Shown: piece after piece, positions 27,018 through 35,243 of the stretch | Position numbering within the stretch: position 1 is the first letter of the stretch | Layout of the letters: every line of letters starts with the position of its first letter | Origin: 13-2-20CM-66-19 sp963760225 | Lineage (GTDB): Bacteria; Pseudomonadota; Gammaproteobacteria; Steroidobacterales; Steroidobacteraceae | NCBI GenBank assembly: GCA_963760225.1 | Contig: CAVXCD010000001.1 | Location: 806,001 to 870,000, forward strand | Reading direction: 5' to 3' | Length of the DNA stretch: 64,000 nucleotides | The notes under the pieces: model-generated | Seen by the model: the letters and a program-made list of their open reading frames with translations, nothing else | Told to the model about the DNA's origin: nothing | Databases searched by the model: none | Position numbers and translations under genes: made by a program

Positions 27018-27359
27018 ATGCAAGTGACTTCCAAACTGCGCTACGCGCGCATCTCTCCGCAGAAGTGCCGCCTGGTGGTGGACGTGGTGCGCGGTCAGAG
27101 CGTTGGCAGCGCGATCGCCACGCTCAAATTCATGCCGAAGAAGGGCGCGGAGCTGGTGCGCAAGCTGCTCGAGTCGGCGGTGGCCAACGCCGAGCACAAC
27201 CACGGCGCGGACATCGATGAGCTCAAGATCGCGCTCATCCAGGTGGATGCAGCCCCGCAGCTCAAGCGCTTCGCCGCCCGCGCCAAGGGGCGCGGTGCGC
27301 GCATCATCAAGCGCAACAGCCACATCACCGTCGCAGTGAGCGACGGTAAGAAGGACTAA
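27018..27359 (+). CDS. rplV: 50S ribosomal protein L22
   Basis: L22 (113 residues) extends a beta-hairpin into the exit tunnel near the macrolide site. The start QVTSKLRYARISPQKCRLVV and the C-terminal hairpin region FAARAKGRGARIIKRNSHIT mark it. Length is as in other gammaproteobacteria. rpsC follows after three bases, so translation is probably coupled. Confidence 0.98.
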   Translation: MQVTSKLRYARISPQKCRLVVDVVRGQSVGSAIATLKFMPKKGAELVRKLLESAVANAEHNHGADIDELKIALIQVDAAPQLKRFAARAKGRGARIIKRNSHITVAVSDGKKD

Positions 27360-27362
27360 GGC

Positions 27363-28142
27363 ATGGGTCAGAAGGTCAATCCGATCGGGATACGCCTCGG
27401 CATCACCCGCGACTGGACCAGCCGCTGGTATGCCGGCAAGAAGCAGTTCCCGCTGCACGTGCACACTGACTTCCGCGTGCGCGAGTTCCTCAAGGACAAG
27501 CTGAAGGAGGCCTCCGTCAGCCGCATCCAGATCGAGCGCGCGGCCAAGAAGGTGAACATCACCATCCAGACGGCCCGTCCCGGCATCGTCATCGGCAAGA
27601 AGGGTGAGGACATCGAGAAGCTGCGCCAGGAGACGGCGGCGCTGCTCGGCATGAACGTCAACGACGTGCGCCTCAACATCGCCGAGATCAGAAAGCCGGA
27701 GCTCGACGCGCAGCTGGTGGGCGACTCCATCGCGCAGCAGATCGAGAAGCGCGTGATGTTCCGCCGCGCCATGAAGCGTGCGGTGATGAGCACGATGCGC
27801 TCCGGTGCGCTCGGCGTGAAGGTGCGCGTGTCCGGGCGCCTCAACGGCTCGGAAATCGCGCGCACTGAGTGGTACCGCGAGGGCCGCATCCCGCTGCACA
27901 CCTTCCGTGCCGACATCGACTACGGGCTGTCGGAGGCGCATACCACCTACGGCGTCATCGGCGTCAAGGTGTGGATCTTCAAGGGCGAGGTGTTCGACAA
28001 GAGCGATCTGGCGGAAGAAGCCGAGGCCGAGAGCACCGCCCCCGCCGCTGCGCCTGCCGCCCCAGTGGTCGCCGCTGCCGCCGCCGCCGTGCCGCCCGCC
28101 GCTGCGCCGGCCGCTGCCGGCGAGCCCACGGCACAGGCGTGA
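27363..28142 (+). CDS. rpsC: 30S ribosomal protein S3 with Ala/Pro-rich C-terminus
   Basis: S3 (259 residues; E. coli 233) helps form the mRNA entry tunnel and has helicase-like activity. It starts MGQKVNPIGIRLGITRDWTS, contains the KH-domain motif RPGIVIGKKGEDIEKLRQE, and continues to GVIGVKVWIFKGEVFDKS. The last about 35 residues are almost only Ala, Pro and Val, an unusual low-complexity tail. rplP follows after 11 bases. Confidence 0.98.
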   Translation: MGQKVNPIGIRLGITRDWTSRWYAGKKQFPLHVHTDFRVREFLKDKLKEASVSRIQIERAAKKVNITIQTARPGIVIGKKGEDIEKLRQETAALLGMNVNDVRLNIAEIRKPELDAQLVGDSIAQQIEKRVMFRRAMKRAVMSTMRSGALGVKVRVSGRLNGSEIARTEWYREGRIPLHTFRADIDYGLSEAHTTYGVIGVKVWIFKGEVFDKSDLAEEAEAESTAPAAAPAAPVVAAAAAAVPPAAAPAAAGEPTAQA

Positions 28143-28153
28143 AGGCCTGACCC

Positions 28154-28573
28154 ATGAGCATGCTGCAGCCCAAACGCACCAAGTACCGCAAGCAGTTCAA
28201 GGGCCGCAACGGTGGCCTTGCCACGCGCGGCGCCCACGTGTCCTTCGGCGAGTACGGACTGAAGGCCACCAGCCGCGCACGCATGACGGCCCGCGAGATC
28301 GAGGCGGCGCGCCGCGCCATGGCGCGCTATGTGAAGCGCGGCGGCCAGATCTGGATCCGCGTGTTCCCCGACGTGCCGATCACCAAGAAGCCGCTCGAGG
28401 TGCGCATGGGCTCGGGCAAGGGCAACGTGGAGTACTACGTGGCGCGCGTGCAGCCCGGCAAGGTGTTGTTCGAGATGGAAGGGGTCGACGAGGTGACGGC
28501 GCGCGAGGCGTTCCGTCTGGCGGGCTCCAAGCTGTCGGTATCCACTTCGTTCGTGAAACGGCAGGTGCGCTAG
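28154..28573 (+). CDS. rplP: 50S ribosomal protein L16
   Basis: L16 (139 residues) lies beside the A site and is a late assembly protein. It begins MSMLQPKRTKYRKQFKGRNG and includes MTAREIEAARRAMARYVKRG, QIWIRVFPDVPITKKPLEVR and GSGKGNVEYYVARVQPGKVL. Length is close to the E. coli protein (136). Its stop abuts the rpmC ATG with no gap, giving translational coupling. Confidence 0.98.
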   Translation: MSMLQPKRTKYRKQFKGRNGGLATRGAHVSFGEYGLKATSRARMTAREIEAARRAMARYVKRGGQIWIRVFPDVPITKKPLEVRMGSGKGNVEYYVARVQPGKVLFEMEGVDEVTAREAFRLAGSKLSVSTSFVKRQVR

Positions 28574-28780
28574 ATGGAAGCCAAGGAGCTGCGCAGCCGC
28601 TCGCCAGCCGAGCTCGCCGACGAGCTGGTGAAACTGCGCAAGGAACAGTTCGCGCTGCGCATGCAGCGCGCCACCGGGCAGCAACCCAAGCCCGACCAGT
28701 TCGGCAAGGTGCGGCGCAATATCGCGCGCCTGAAGACCGTGCTGCGTGAGAAGCAGGCAGCCGGAGGTAATGACAAGTGA
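28574..28780 (+). CDS. rpmC: 50S ribosomal protein L29
   Basis: L29 (68 residues; E. coli 63) is a small helical protein near the tunnel exit that helps form the trigger-factor and SRP docking site with L23. Sequence features are MEAKELRSRSPAELADELVK and LRKEQFALRMQRATGQQPKP. The stop overlaps the rpsQ GTG start in GTGA. Confidence 0.97.
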   Translation: MEAKELRSRSPAELADELVKLRKEQFALRMQRATGQQPKPDQFGKVRRNIARLKTVLREKQAAGGNDK

Positions 28781-29133
28781 GTCCGAAAAAGACCAAGGCG
28801 CAGCCGGCGGGCGCGGCGCCGCAGCCGGCGGCAACCGAGAGCGCGGCGCCCGCGGCGGCGGTGCCTGGCGCTGTCGAAGCGCGTGGTGCGCGCACCCTCA
28901 CCGGGCGCGTAGTGAGCAGCAAGATGCGCAAGACCATTGCGGTGGAGATCGAGCGGCTGGTGAAGCATCCGACTTACGGCAAGTTCATCCGCCGCACCAC
29001 CAAGCTGCTGGCGCACGATGAGAGCGGCGCCTGCGGCGAGGGCGACCTCGTCACCATCACCATGTGCCGCCCCGTGTCGCGCCGCAAGTCGTGGCGGTTG
29101 CTCGAGGTCGTGCAGAAGGCCGCCGGGCGCTGA
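28777..29133 (+). CDS. rpsQ: 30S ribosomal protein S17 with Ala/Pro-rich N-terminus
   Basis: S17 (118 residues; E. coli 84) is a primary binding protein of the 30S body. The conserved domain starts near TLTGRVVSSKMRKTIAVEIE and includes KHPTYGKFIRRTTKLLAHDE. About 35 extra N-terminal residues, mostly Ala and Pro after SPKKTKAQPAG, precede it. The GTG start overlaps the rpmC stop, the normal coupled arrangement, which supports the extension as translated; no convincing later start was seen at the family position. Confidence 0.95.
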   Translation: MSPKKTKAQPAGAAPQPAATESAAPAAAVPGAVEARGARTLTGRVVSSKMRKTIAVEIERLVKHPTYGKFIRRTTKLLAHDESGACGEGDLVTITMCRPVSRRKSWRLLEVVQKAAGR

Positions 29134-29172
29134 CGGCGCTGCCACGGTCACGAGCGAAAGCAGGTTTGAATC

Positions 29173-29541
29173 ATGATCCAGATGCGCACAATGCTGAATG
29201 CCGCCGACAACAGCGGCGCGCGCACGCTCATGTGCATCAAGGTGCTCGGCGGCACGCGTCGCCGCTATGCCAACGTGGGCGACGTCATCAAGGTGAGCGT
29301 CAAGGACGCCATCCCGCGCGGCAAGGTGAAGAAGGGCGAGGTCTACGATGCGGTGGTGGTGCGCACCAAGCGCGGGGTGCGGCGCGCGGACGGCTCGCTG
29401 ATCCGCTTCGACGGCAACGCGGCGGTGCTGCTCACCAACAAGCTCGAGCCGATCGGCACGCGCATTTTCGGGCCGGTGACGCGCGAGCTGCGCAACCAGC
29501 AGTTCATGAAGATCATCTCGCTCGCTCCCGAGGTGCTTTGA
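29173..29541 (+). CDS. rplN: 50S ribosomal protein L14
   Basis: L14 (122 residues) lies at the subunit interface and is the binding point of silencing factor RsfS. It starts MIQMRTMLNAADNSGARTLM and has GDVIKVSVKDAIPRGKVKKG and the C-terminal RELRNQQFMKIISLAPEVL. Length matches E. coli (123). It is first of the spc-type genes here; rplX follows after one base. Confidence 0.98.
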   Translation: MIQMRTMLNAADNSGARTLMCIKVLGGTRRRYANVGDVIKVSVKDAIPRGKVKKGEVYDAVVVRTKRGVRRADGSLIRFDGNAAVLLTNKLEPIGTRIFGPVTRELRNQQFMKIISLAPEVL

Positions 29542-29542
29542 G

Positions 29543-29860
29543 ATGAGGAAGATCCGCAAAGGCGACCAGGTGATCGTGCTGTCGGGCCGCAACAAGGGCC
29601 GCCGCGGCGCGGTGCTGCAGGTGCTCGCCGACGGCCGCGTGCTCATCGAGAGCGTCAACATGGCGAAGAAGCACACCAAGCCCAACCCGCAGGCCGGCAA
29701 GCCGGGCGGCATCATCGAGAAGGAGATGCCGCTGCACGGGTCGAAGGTCGCGATCTGGAACCCGGCCGCGAAGAAGGCCGACCGCATCGGCGTCAAGGCG
29801 CTCGCCGACGGCAAGCGCGTGCGCTTCTTCAAGTCCAACGGAGAGATGCTCGATGTCTGA
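29543..29860 (+). CDS. rplX: 50S ribosomal protein L24
   Basis: L24 (105 residues) initiates 50S assembly and lies at the tunnel exit. The KOW motif appears in KIRKGDQVIVLSGRNKGRRG, followed by VNMAKKHTKPNPQAGKPGGI. Normal length. Its last codons overlap the rplE ATG by eight bases, so the two are coupled. Confidence 0.98.
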   Translation: MRKIRKGDQVIVLSGRNKGRRGAVLQVLADGRVLIESVNMAKKHTKPNPQAGKPGGIIEKEMPLHGSKVAIWNPAAKKADRIGVKALADGKRVRFFKSNGEMLDV

Positions 29861-30566
29861 AGCAGCAGCAGGCAAAGAAGCCGGCGGCCAGACGGGCAAG
29901 GGCGGCCAGACGGGCAAGGGCGGCCAGACGGGCAAGGGCGGCAAGCAGCCGAAGGCGCCCAAGCAGGCTGCCGCCGCGCAGGCGGCCCCGCCGGCCGTGG
30001 TCGCGAAGCCCGCACGGCCCACCGGCCCGGCGCGGCTGCACCAGTTCTATCGCGAGACGGTGATTGCGAAGCTGCGCACTGAGCAGAAGATCGACAACGT
30101 CATGCAGGTGCCGCGCATCAGCAAGATCACGATCAACATGGGCGTCGGCGAAGCGGTCGCCGACAAGAAGGTGATGGATGCGGCGGTCGCCGATCTCACC
30201 CGCATCACCGGGCAGAAGCCGCTGATCACCAAGTCGCGCAAGGCCATCGCCTCCTTCAAGCTGCGCGCCGGACTCGCCGTGGGTGCCAAGGTGACGCTGC
30301 GCGGCCGGCGCATGTACGAGTTCCTCGACCGACTGATCAACATCGCGATGCCGCGCATCCGCGACTTCCGCGGCGTCTCGCCGCGCGCCTTCGACGGCCA
30401 GGGCAACTACTCGCTGGGCGTGAAGGAGCAGATCATCTTTCCCGAGATCCAGTACGACCAGGTCGACCAGCTGCGTGGCATGGACATCACCATCACCACC
30501 ACGGCCCGGGACGACCGCATGGGGCGAGCACTGCTCGAGGCATTCAACTTCCCGTTCCGCAAGTAA
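29853..30566 (+). CDS. rplE: 50S ribosomal protein L5 with repeat-bearing N-terminal extension
   Basis: L5 (237 residues; E. coli 179) binds 5S rRNA and contacts P-site tRNA. The conserved part begins near LHQFYRETVIAKLRTEQKID and includes MQVPRISKITINMGVGEAV and GVKEQIIFPEIQYDQVDQLR. The first about 55 residues are extra: three exact GGQTGK units, then Lys, Pro and Ala-rich sequence. The ATG overlaps the rplX stop, the normal coupled start, so the extension is probably real. The 18-bp repeat could vary in number between strains. Confidence 0.96.
   Translation: MSEAAAGKEAGGQTGKGGQTGKGGQTGKGGKQPKAPKQAAAAQAAPPAVVAKPARPTGPARLHQFYRETVIAKLRTEQKIDNVMQVPRISKITINMGVGEAVADKKVMDAAVADLTRITGQKPLITKSRKAIASFKLRAGLAVGAKVTLRGRRMYEFLDRLINIAMPRIRDFRGVSPRAFDGQGNYSLGVKEQIIFPEIQYDQVDQLRGMDITITTTARDDRMGRALLEAFNFPFRK
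29883..29936 (+). repeat. Three tandem 18-bp repeats inside rplE
   Basis: GGCGGCCAGACGGGCAAG occurs three times in perfect tandem (29883-29900, 29901-29918, 29919-29936), followed by a partial fourth copy GGCGGCAAG. Each copy encodes GGQTGK, so changes in copy number would keep the L5 frame. Confidence 0.95.
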
Positions 30567-30585
30567 CCGGAAAATCTATACCTAT

Positions 30586-30891
30586 ATGGCGAAGACGAGC
30601 ATGGTCGAGCGCGAGAAGCGTCGCGCGGGGATCGTGAAAAAGTACGCGGCGAAGCGCGCCAAGCTCAAGGAGCTGATCAGAAGCCCCAAGAGCTCGCCCG
30701 AGCAGCGTGTGGCGGCGCAGGCGCAGCTGCAGGCGCAGCCGCGCGACGCCAGTGCGTCGCGGCACCGCAACCGTTGCGCCATCACCGGGCGCTCGCGCGG
30801 GGTGTACCGCAAGTTCGGGCTATCGCGGGTGAAGATCCGCGAGGTCGCGAGCCGCGGTGAGATCCCGGGCCTCGCCAAGGCGAGCTGGTGA
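30586..30891 (+). CDS. rpsN: 30S ribosomal protein S14, zinc-independent form
   Basis: S14 (101 residues, same as E. coli) is a 30S head protein. The start MAKTSMVEREKRRAGIVKKY is the ATG at 30586; the open frame extends upstream into rplE without biological meaning. The C-terminal motif RNRCAITGRSRGVYRKFGLS keeps a single Cys, so this is the long zinc-independent (C-minus) type. Upstream spacing after rplE is 19 bases with an AT-rich stretch and only a weak ribosome-binding site. Confidence 0.97.
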   Translation: MAKTSMVEREKRRAGIVKKYAAKRAKLKELIRSPKSSPEQRVAAQAQLQAQPRDASASRHRNRCAITGRSRGVYRKFGLSRVKIREVASRGEIPGLAKASW

Positions 30892-30901
30892 GGGGCGCCG
30901 C

Positions 30902-31297
30902 ATGAGCATGACCGATCCGATCGCCGACCTGCTGACGCGCATCCGCAACGGCCAGACCGCGGGCAAGAGCGAGGTGCAGCTCGCCTCCTCGCGCCTGAAG
31001 ACCGCCATCGTCAAGGTGCTGAAGGACGAGGGCTACATCAGTGACTTCCGCCTCGATGCCGAGGGCGGCAAGCCGCGGCTCACCATCGGGCTGAAGTACT
31101 TCGAGGGCCGTCCGGTGATCGACCGCCTGGAGCGCGTCAGCCGGCCGGGACTGCGCATTTACCGTGGCAAGGACGAGCTGCCGAAGGTCCTGGGGGGCAT
31201 GGGCACGGTGATCGTGTCGACGCCCAAGGGCGTAATGACCGACCGCCAGGCGCGCGCCTCGGGGCAGGGTGGCGAGGTCCTGTGCATCGTCGCGTGA
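30902..31297 (+). CDS. rpsH: 30S ribosomal protein S8
   Basis: S8 (131 residues) is a core 30S assembly protein; in E. coli it represses the spc operon by binding near rplE. MSMTDPIADLLTRIRNGQTA at 30902 is the family start, and the end is typical (GVMTDRQARASGQGGEVLCI). It follows rpsN by ten bases; an in-frame start farther upstream lies inside rpsN and is rejected. rplF follows after 19 bases. Confidence 0.98.
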   Translation: MSMTDPIADLLTRIRNGQTAGKSEVQLASSRLKTAIVKVLKDEGYISDFRLDAEGGKPRLTIGLKYFEGRPVIDRLERVSRPGLRIYRGKDELPKVLGGMGTVIVSTPKGVMTDRQARASGQGGEVLCIVA

Positions 31298-31316
31298 GTG
31301 ACCGATAGAGAGCGTT

Positions 31317-31847
31317 ATGTCGAGAATTGCCAAATCCCCGGTCGAGTTGCCTGCAGGCGTGACTGCGACCATCGCGCCTTCCGCGGTGACCATCAAGGGC
31401 GCCAAGGGCTCGCTCAGCCTGCCGCTTACCACGGGAGTATCCGTGGTGCAGAGCGACAAGCAGCTCGAGATCAGCTACGCCGATCCGGGACTGGCGCGCA
31501 CGCGCGCCGGCGCCACGCGCGCGCACCTCGCCAACATGGTGCGCGGCGTCACCAAAGGCTACGAGAAGAAGCTCGAGCTGGTGGGCGTCGGCTTTCGCGC
31601 CCAGGTGCAGGGCAAGAGCCTGAACCTGACGCTCGGCTTCTCGCACCCGGTGAACGTGGCGATTCCGGAAGGCATCACCATCGAGACCCCGAGCCAGACG
31701 GAGATCGTGGTGAAGGGCATCGACCGGCAGAAGGTCGGCCAGACGGCCGCCGAGATCCGCGGCATTCGGCCGCCCGAGCCCTACAAGGGCAAGGGTGTGC
31801 GCTACGCGAATGAGCAGATCACCCTCAAGGAGGGCAAGAAGAAATGA
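31317..31847 (+). CDS. rplF: 50S ribosomal protein L6
   Basis: L6 (176 residues; E. coli 177) lies near the factor-binding site and sarcin-ricin loop. It begins MSRIAKSPVELPAGVTATI and carries the repeated fold with KKLELVGVGFRAQVQGKSLN and the C-terminal signature region RGIRPPEPYKGKGVRYANEQ. Its stop overlaps the rplR ATG in ATGA. Confidence 0.98.
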   Translation: MSRIAKSPVELPAGVTATIAPSAVTIKGAKGSLSLPLTTGVSVVQSDKQLEISYADPGLARTRAGATRAHLANMVRGVTKGYEKKLELVGVGFRAQVQGKSLNLTLGFSHPVNVAIPEGITIETPSQTEIVVKGIDRQKVGQTAAEIRGIRPPEPYKGKGVRYANEQITLKEGKKK

Positions 31848-32203
31848 TCATCACCAAGAAGGCCCGCCGGCTGCGGCGCGCCCTCAAGAGCCGCGCCCAC
31901 ATCCGCGACCTCGCCGTGGCGCGTCTGAGCGTGCACCGCACGCCGCAGCACATCTACGCGCAGGTGACCGATGCGCTCGGCGCCAAGGTGATCGCCGCGG
32001 CCTCCACGGTGCAGAAAGAGGTGCGCGAAGGCCTGAAGACCACCGGCAACGTCGAGGCAGCCAAGGCGGTCGGCCGCGCCATCGCCACGCGCGCCAAGGC
32101 GGCGGGGGTGAGCAAGGTCGCCTTCGACCGCTCCGGCTTCCAGTTCCACGGGCGCGTCAAGGCGCTCGCGGATGCCGCCCGCGAAGCGGGCCTTGAGTTC
32201 TAG
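31844..32203 (+). CDS. rplR: 50S ribosomal protein L18
   Basis: L18 (119 residues) binds 5S rRNA and joins it to the central protuberance. Features are ARRLRRALKSRAHIRDLAVA, RLSVHRTPQHIYAQV and the end FHGRVKALADAAREAGLEF. Length matches the family. Start overlaps rplF; rpsE follows after 15 bases. Confidence 0.98.
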   Translation: MIITKKARRLRRALKSRAHIRDLAVARLSVHRTPQHIYAQVTDALGAKVIAAASTVQKEVREGLKTTGNVEAAKAVGRAIATRAKAAGVSKVAFDRSGFQFHGRVKALADAAREAGLEF

Positions 32204-32218
32204 TCAGGACGGACAGAT

Positions 32219-32725
32219 ATGGCAAGACCAGAGAAGGGCCAGCCCGCAGACGAGTTCGTCGAGAAACTCGTGGCGGTGAACCGCACCGCCAAGGTCGTCA
32301 AGGGCGGCCGGCAGTTCGGCTTCACGGCGCTGACCGTGGTGGGCGATACCGCCGGGCGGGTGGGCTACGGCTTCGGCAAGGCGCGCGAGGTACCGGTGGC
32401 GATCTCCAAGGCGATGACCCAGGCGCGCAAGAACCTCATCAACGTCGCGCTGCGAAACGATTCACTGCATTACGCGGTCACAGGAACACACGGTGCCACG
32501 CGCGTGTACATGCAGCCGGCCTCCGACGGCACCGGGGTCATCGCCGGCGGCGGCATGCGCGCGGTGCTCGAGTGCGCCGGGGTGCGTAACGTGCTGGCGA
32601 AGAGCTACGGCTCGCGCAACCCGATCAATGTGGTGCGCGCGACCATGAACGCGCTGGCCAAGATCCGTTCGCCCGATGAGATCGCGGCGAAGCGCGGCAA
32701 GAGCGTGGAAGAGATCACGAGCTGA
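32219..32725 (+). CDS. rpsE: 30S ribosomal protein S5
   Basis: S5 (168 residues; E. coli 167) affects decoding accuracy and the mRNA entry site. Motifs include VKGGRQFGFTALTVVGDTAG, RVGYGFGKAREVPVAISKAM and GGGMRAVLECAGVRNVLAKS. Start and length are standard. rpmD follows after seven bases. Confidence 0.98.
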   Translation: MARPEKGQPADEFVEKLVAVNRTAKVVKGGRQFGFTALTVVGDTAGRVGYGFGKAREVPVAISKAMTQARKNLINVALRNDSLHYAVTGTHGATRVYMQPASDGTGVIAGGGMRAVLECAGVRNVLAKSYGSRNPINVVRATMNALAKIRSPDEIAAKRGKSVEEITS

Positions 32726-32732
32726 AACTGAC

Positions 32733-32921
32733 ATGGCGCAACCGCAACTGAAAGTGACGCTGCTGAGGAGCCTGCACGGGCAGCTGCAGAACATCGCGGC
32801 CTGCGCGCGCGGCCTCGGTCTGCGGCGCATCCGTCAGAGCGTGCGCGTTGCCGATACGCGCGAGAACCGCGGCATGATCGCCGCCGCCGTGCACCTGCTG
32901 CGCGTCGAGAAGGACGAGTGA
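32733..32921 (+). CDS. rpmD: 50S ribosomal protein L30
   Basis: L30 (62 residues; E. coli 59) is a small 50S protein. The ATG at 32733 gives MAQPQLKVTLLRSLHGQLQN, followed by ACARGLGLRRIRQSVRVADT and a typical short C-terminus. The same frame is open upstream into rpsE, but the family start is clear. rplO follows after four bases. Confidence 0.96.
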   Translation: MAQPQLKVTLLRSLHGQLQNIAACARGLGLRRIRQSVRVADTRENRGMIAAAVHLLRVEKDE

Positions 32922-32925
32922 GGCT

Positions 32926-33360
32926 ATGCGACTGAACACACTCAAGCCCGCCCCCGGCTCCAGGCGCTTCGCTAAGCGCGTCGGCCGCGGCGCCTCCGCC
33001 GGCCAGGGCAAGACCTGCGGGCGCGGCACCAAGGGCCAGCGCGCGCGCAAGGGCGGCTACCACAAGGTCGGCTTCGAGGGCGGCCAGATGCCGCTGCAGC
33101 GGCGCATGCCCAAGGTCGGCTTTCGCTCCGATATGAAGCGCACGCGCGCCGAGGTGCGCCTCGCCGAGCTCGCCAAGGTGGACAGCGCGGTGGTGGACCT
33201 CGCCGCGCTCATTGCGGCGGGCGTGGTGCCTGCCGGGACCGAGCGCGCCAAGGTGGTGCTCGCCGGGGAGATCAAGAAGGCGGTGACGCTCAAGGGCATC
33301 GCGGTCACCAAGGGTGCGCGGGCGGCCATCGAGTCCGCCGGCGGCACGATCGAGGCGTAG
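32926..33360 (+). CDS. rplO: 50S ribosomal protein L15
   Basis: L15 (144 residues, same as E. coli) is an internal 50S assembly protein. The Gly/Arg-rich N-terminal segment AGQGKTCGRGTKGQRARKGG and GFEGGQMPLQRRMPKVGF are diagnostic. The C-terminal globular domain ends RAAIESAGGTIEA. secY follows after 21 bases, as in the classical spc order. Confidence 0.98.
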   Translation: MRLNTLKPAPGSRRFAKRVGRGASAGQGKTCGRGTKGQRARKGGYHKVGFEGGQMPLQRRMPKVGFRSDMKRTRAEVRLAELAKVDSAVVDLAALIAAGVVPAGTERAKVVLAGEIKKAVTLKGIAVTKGARAAIESAGGTIEA

Positions 33361-33381
33361 AGGAAGCTTGCCAGGATCCAC

Positions 33382-34734
33382 ATGGCGAACACTACCGTAA
33401 GCAATCCCGCCGCCGCGTTCAGCGAAGCCGCCCGCTTCGGGGAGATTCGCGGCCGCCTGCTGTTCCTCATCGGCGCGCTGGTGGTGTACCGCATCGGTAC
33501 CTTCATCCCGGTGCCGGGAATCAACCCGGCGGAAGTCGCGCGCTTCTTCGGCGACCGCTCCAATACCATTCTCGGCATCGTCAACATGTTCTCGGGCGGG
33601 GCGCTGTCGCGGCTGTCGATCTTCGCCATGGGCGTGATGCCCTACATTTCCGCCTCCATCATCATCCAGATGATGTCGATGGTGGTGCCGACGCTCATGG
33701 AGCTGCGCAAGGAGGGCGAGTCGGGGCGGCGCAAGATCACCCAGTACACCCGCTACGGCACCGTGGCGCTCGCCCTGGTGCAGTCGTTTGCCGCCGCCGG
33801 CGCCCTGGAGAAGGGCGGCCTGACGCTGGTACACGGCTGGCCGTTCCTGTTCACCGCCACCGTCACCATGACCACCGGCACGGTGTTCCTCATGTGGCTC
33901 GGCGAGCAGATCACCGAGCGCGGCATCGGCAACGGCATTTCCATGATCATCCTCTCGGGAATTGTCGCGGGACTCCCCGGGGCGGTGGGTAACACCGCCG
34001 AGGCGGTGAGCTCGGGCGAAATGCAGGGCCCGGTGGCGCTCGCCCTCATCATCCTGGTGATCGGCGTCACCTACTTCGTGGTATTCGTCGAGCGCGCGCA
34101 GCGGCGCATCCCGGTCGACTACGCCAAGCGCCAGGTGGGGCGGCGCATGTACGCCGGGCAGTCGAGCCACCTGCCTTTCAAGATCAACATGTCGGGCGTG
34201 ATCCCGCCGATCTTCGCCTCCAGCCTGCTGCTGTTTCCGGCGACGCTCGCCAGCTTCGTCGGCACCGGCTCAGAGGGCTGGTTCGCGACCGCGGCGCAGA
34301 ACGTCGCTGCGGCGTTGGGCTACGGCCAGCCGCTGCACCTGACGCTGTATGCGGTGCTGATCATCTTCTTCTGCTTCTTCTACACCGCGCTGGTGTTCAA
34401 CGCGCGCGACACCGCGGACAACCTCAAGAAGTCCGGCGCCTTCGTGCGCGGCATCCGCCCCGGGCAGCAGACGGCGGAGTACATCGACCACGTGCTGACG
34501 CGCCTGACGCTGTGGGGAGCGCTGTACGTGACCGCGGTGTGCCTGATACCGGAGATCCTGATCTCCTGGCAGGGTGTGCCGTTTCGCTTCGGCGGCACCT
34601 CGCTGCTCATCGTGGTGGTGGTGGTGATGGACTTCATGTCGCAGCTGCACGCGCACACCATGTCGCATCACTATCCGGGACTTCTCAAGAAGGCGAACCT
34701 GCTCGGCTACGGCCGCAGCGGTTCGGGTGGCTAA
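33382..34734 (+). CDS. secY: Preprotein translocase subunit SecY
   Basis: SecY (450 residues) is the channel of the Sec translocon, with about ten membrane helices. The N-terminal region includes RLLFLIGALVVYRIGTFIPV, the second helix region has MGVMPYISASIIIQMM, and cytoplasmic loops carry ESGRRKITQYTRYGTV and KKSGAFVRGIRPGQQTAEYI. Length is near E. coli (443). Its stop is followed after one base by rpmJ. Confidence 0.98.
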   Translation: MANTTVSNPAAAFSEAARFGEIRGRLLFLIGALVVYRIGTFIPVPGINPAEVARFFGDRSNTILGIVNMFSGGALSRLSIFAMGVMPYISASIIIQMMSMVVPTLMELRKEGESGRRKITQYTRYGTVALALVQSFAAAGALEKGGLTLVHGWPFLFTATVTMTTGTVFLMWLGEQITERGIGNGISMIILSGIVAGLPGAVGNTAEAVSSGEMQGPVALALIILVIGVTYFVVFVERAQRRIPVDYAKRQVGRRMYAGQSSHLPFKINMSGVIPPIFASSLLLFPATLASFVGTGSEGWFATAAQNVAAALGYGQPLHLTLYAVLIIFFCFFYTALVFNARDTADNLKKSGAFVRGIRPGQQTAEYIDHVLTRLTLWGALYVTAVCLIPEILISWQGVPFRFGGTSLLIVVVVVMDFMSQLHAHTMSHHYPGLLKKANLLGYGRSGSGG

Positions 34735-34735
34735 C

Positions 34736-34849
34736 ATGAAGGTACGTCCGTCGGTCAAGAAGATCTGCAAGAACTGCAAGATCGTGCGCCGCCGCCGCGT
34801 GGTCTACGTCATCTGCACGGACCCGCGTCACAAGCAGCGCCAGGGTTGA
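34736..34849 (+). CDS. rpmJ: 50S ribosomal protein L36, zinc-binding form
   Basis: A 37-residue gene too short for routine ORF calling. It begins MKVRPSVKKICKNCKIVRRR and ends with DPRHKQRQG. Cys11, Cys14, Cys27 and His32 form the zinc site of the C-plus L36 type. It lies between secY and rpsM, the standard spc position, with one base separating it from the secY stop. Confidence 0.97.
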   Translation: MKVRPSVKKICKNCKIVRRRRVVYVICTDPRHKQRQG

Positions 34850-34859
34850 GGAAAGCGAT

Positions 34860-35240
34860 ATGGCACGCATAGCTGGCATCAATATCCCGATGAACAAGCA
34901 CGTGTGGGTCGGGCTCACGCACATCTACGGCGTGGGTCGCGCGCGCGCACACCTCGCCTGCGAGGCGGCCGGCGTCAACCCCACCACCAAGGTGAAGGAC
35001 CTCACCGAGCCGGAGGTGAACGCCATCCGCTCGCAGATCGCGAAGTTCGCTGTCGAGGGCGACTTGCGGCGCGAGGTCTCGATGAACATCAAGCGGCTGA
35101 TGGATCTGGGTTCCTGGCGCGGCATCCGCCACCGGCGCGGGCTGCCGGTACGCGGCCAGCGCACGCGCACCAATGCGCGCACCCGCAAAGGCCCGCGCAA
35201 GCAGGCGGTCAAGCTGAATGCACCTCCCGGAAAGGCATAA
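34860..35240 (+). CDS. rpsM: 30S ribosomal protein S13
   Basis: S13 (126 residues) lies in the 30S head, contacts P-site tRNA and forms an intersubunit bridge. It starts MARIAGINIPMNKHVWVGLT and has SWRGIRHRRGLPVRGQRTRT and NARTRKGPRKQAV near the basic C-terminus. It is the first gene of the alpha operon, followed by rpsK after three bases. Confidence 0.98.
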   Translation: MARIAGINIPMNKHVWVGLTHIYGVGRARAHLACEAAGVNPTTKVKDLTEPEVNAIRSQIAKFAVEGDLRREVSMNIKRLMDLGSWRGIRHRRGLPVRGQRTRTNARTRKGPRKQAVKLNAPPGKA

Positions 35241-35243
35241 CTG

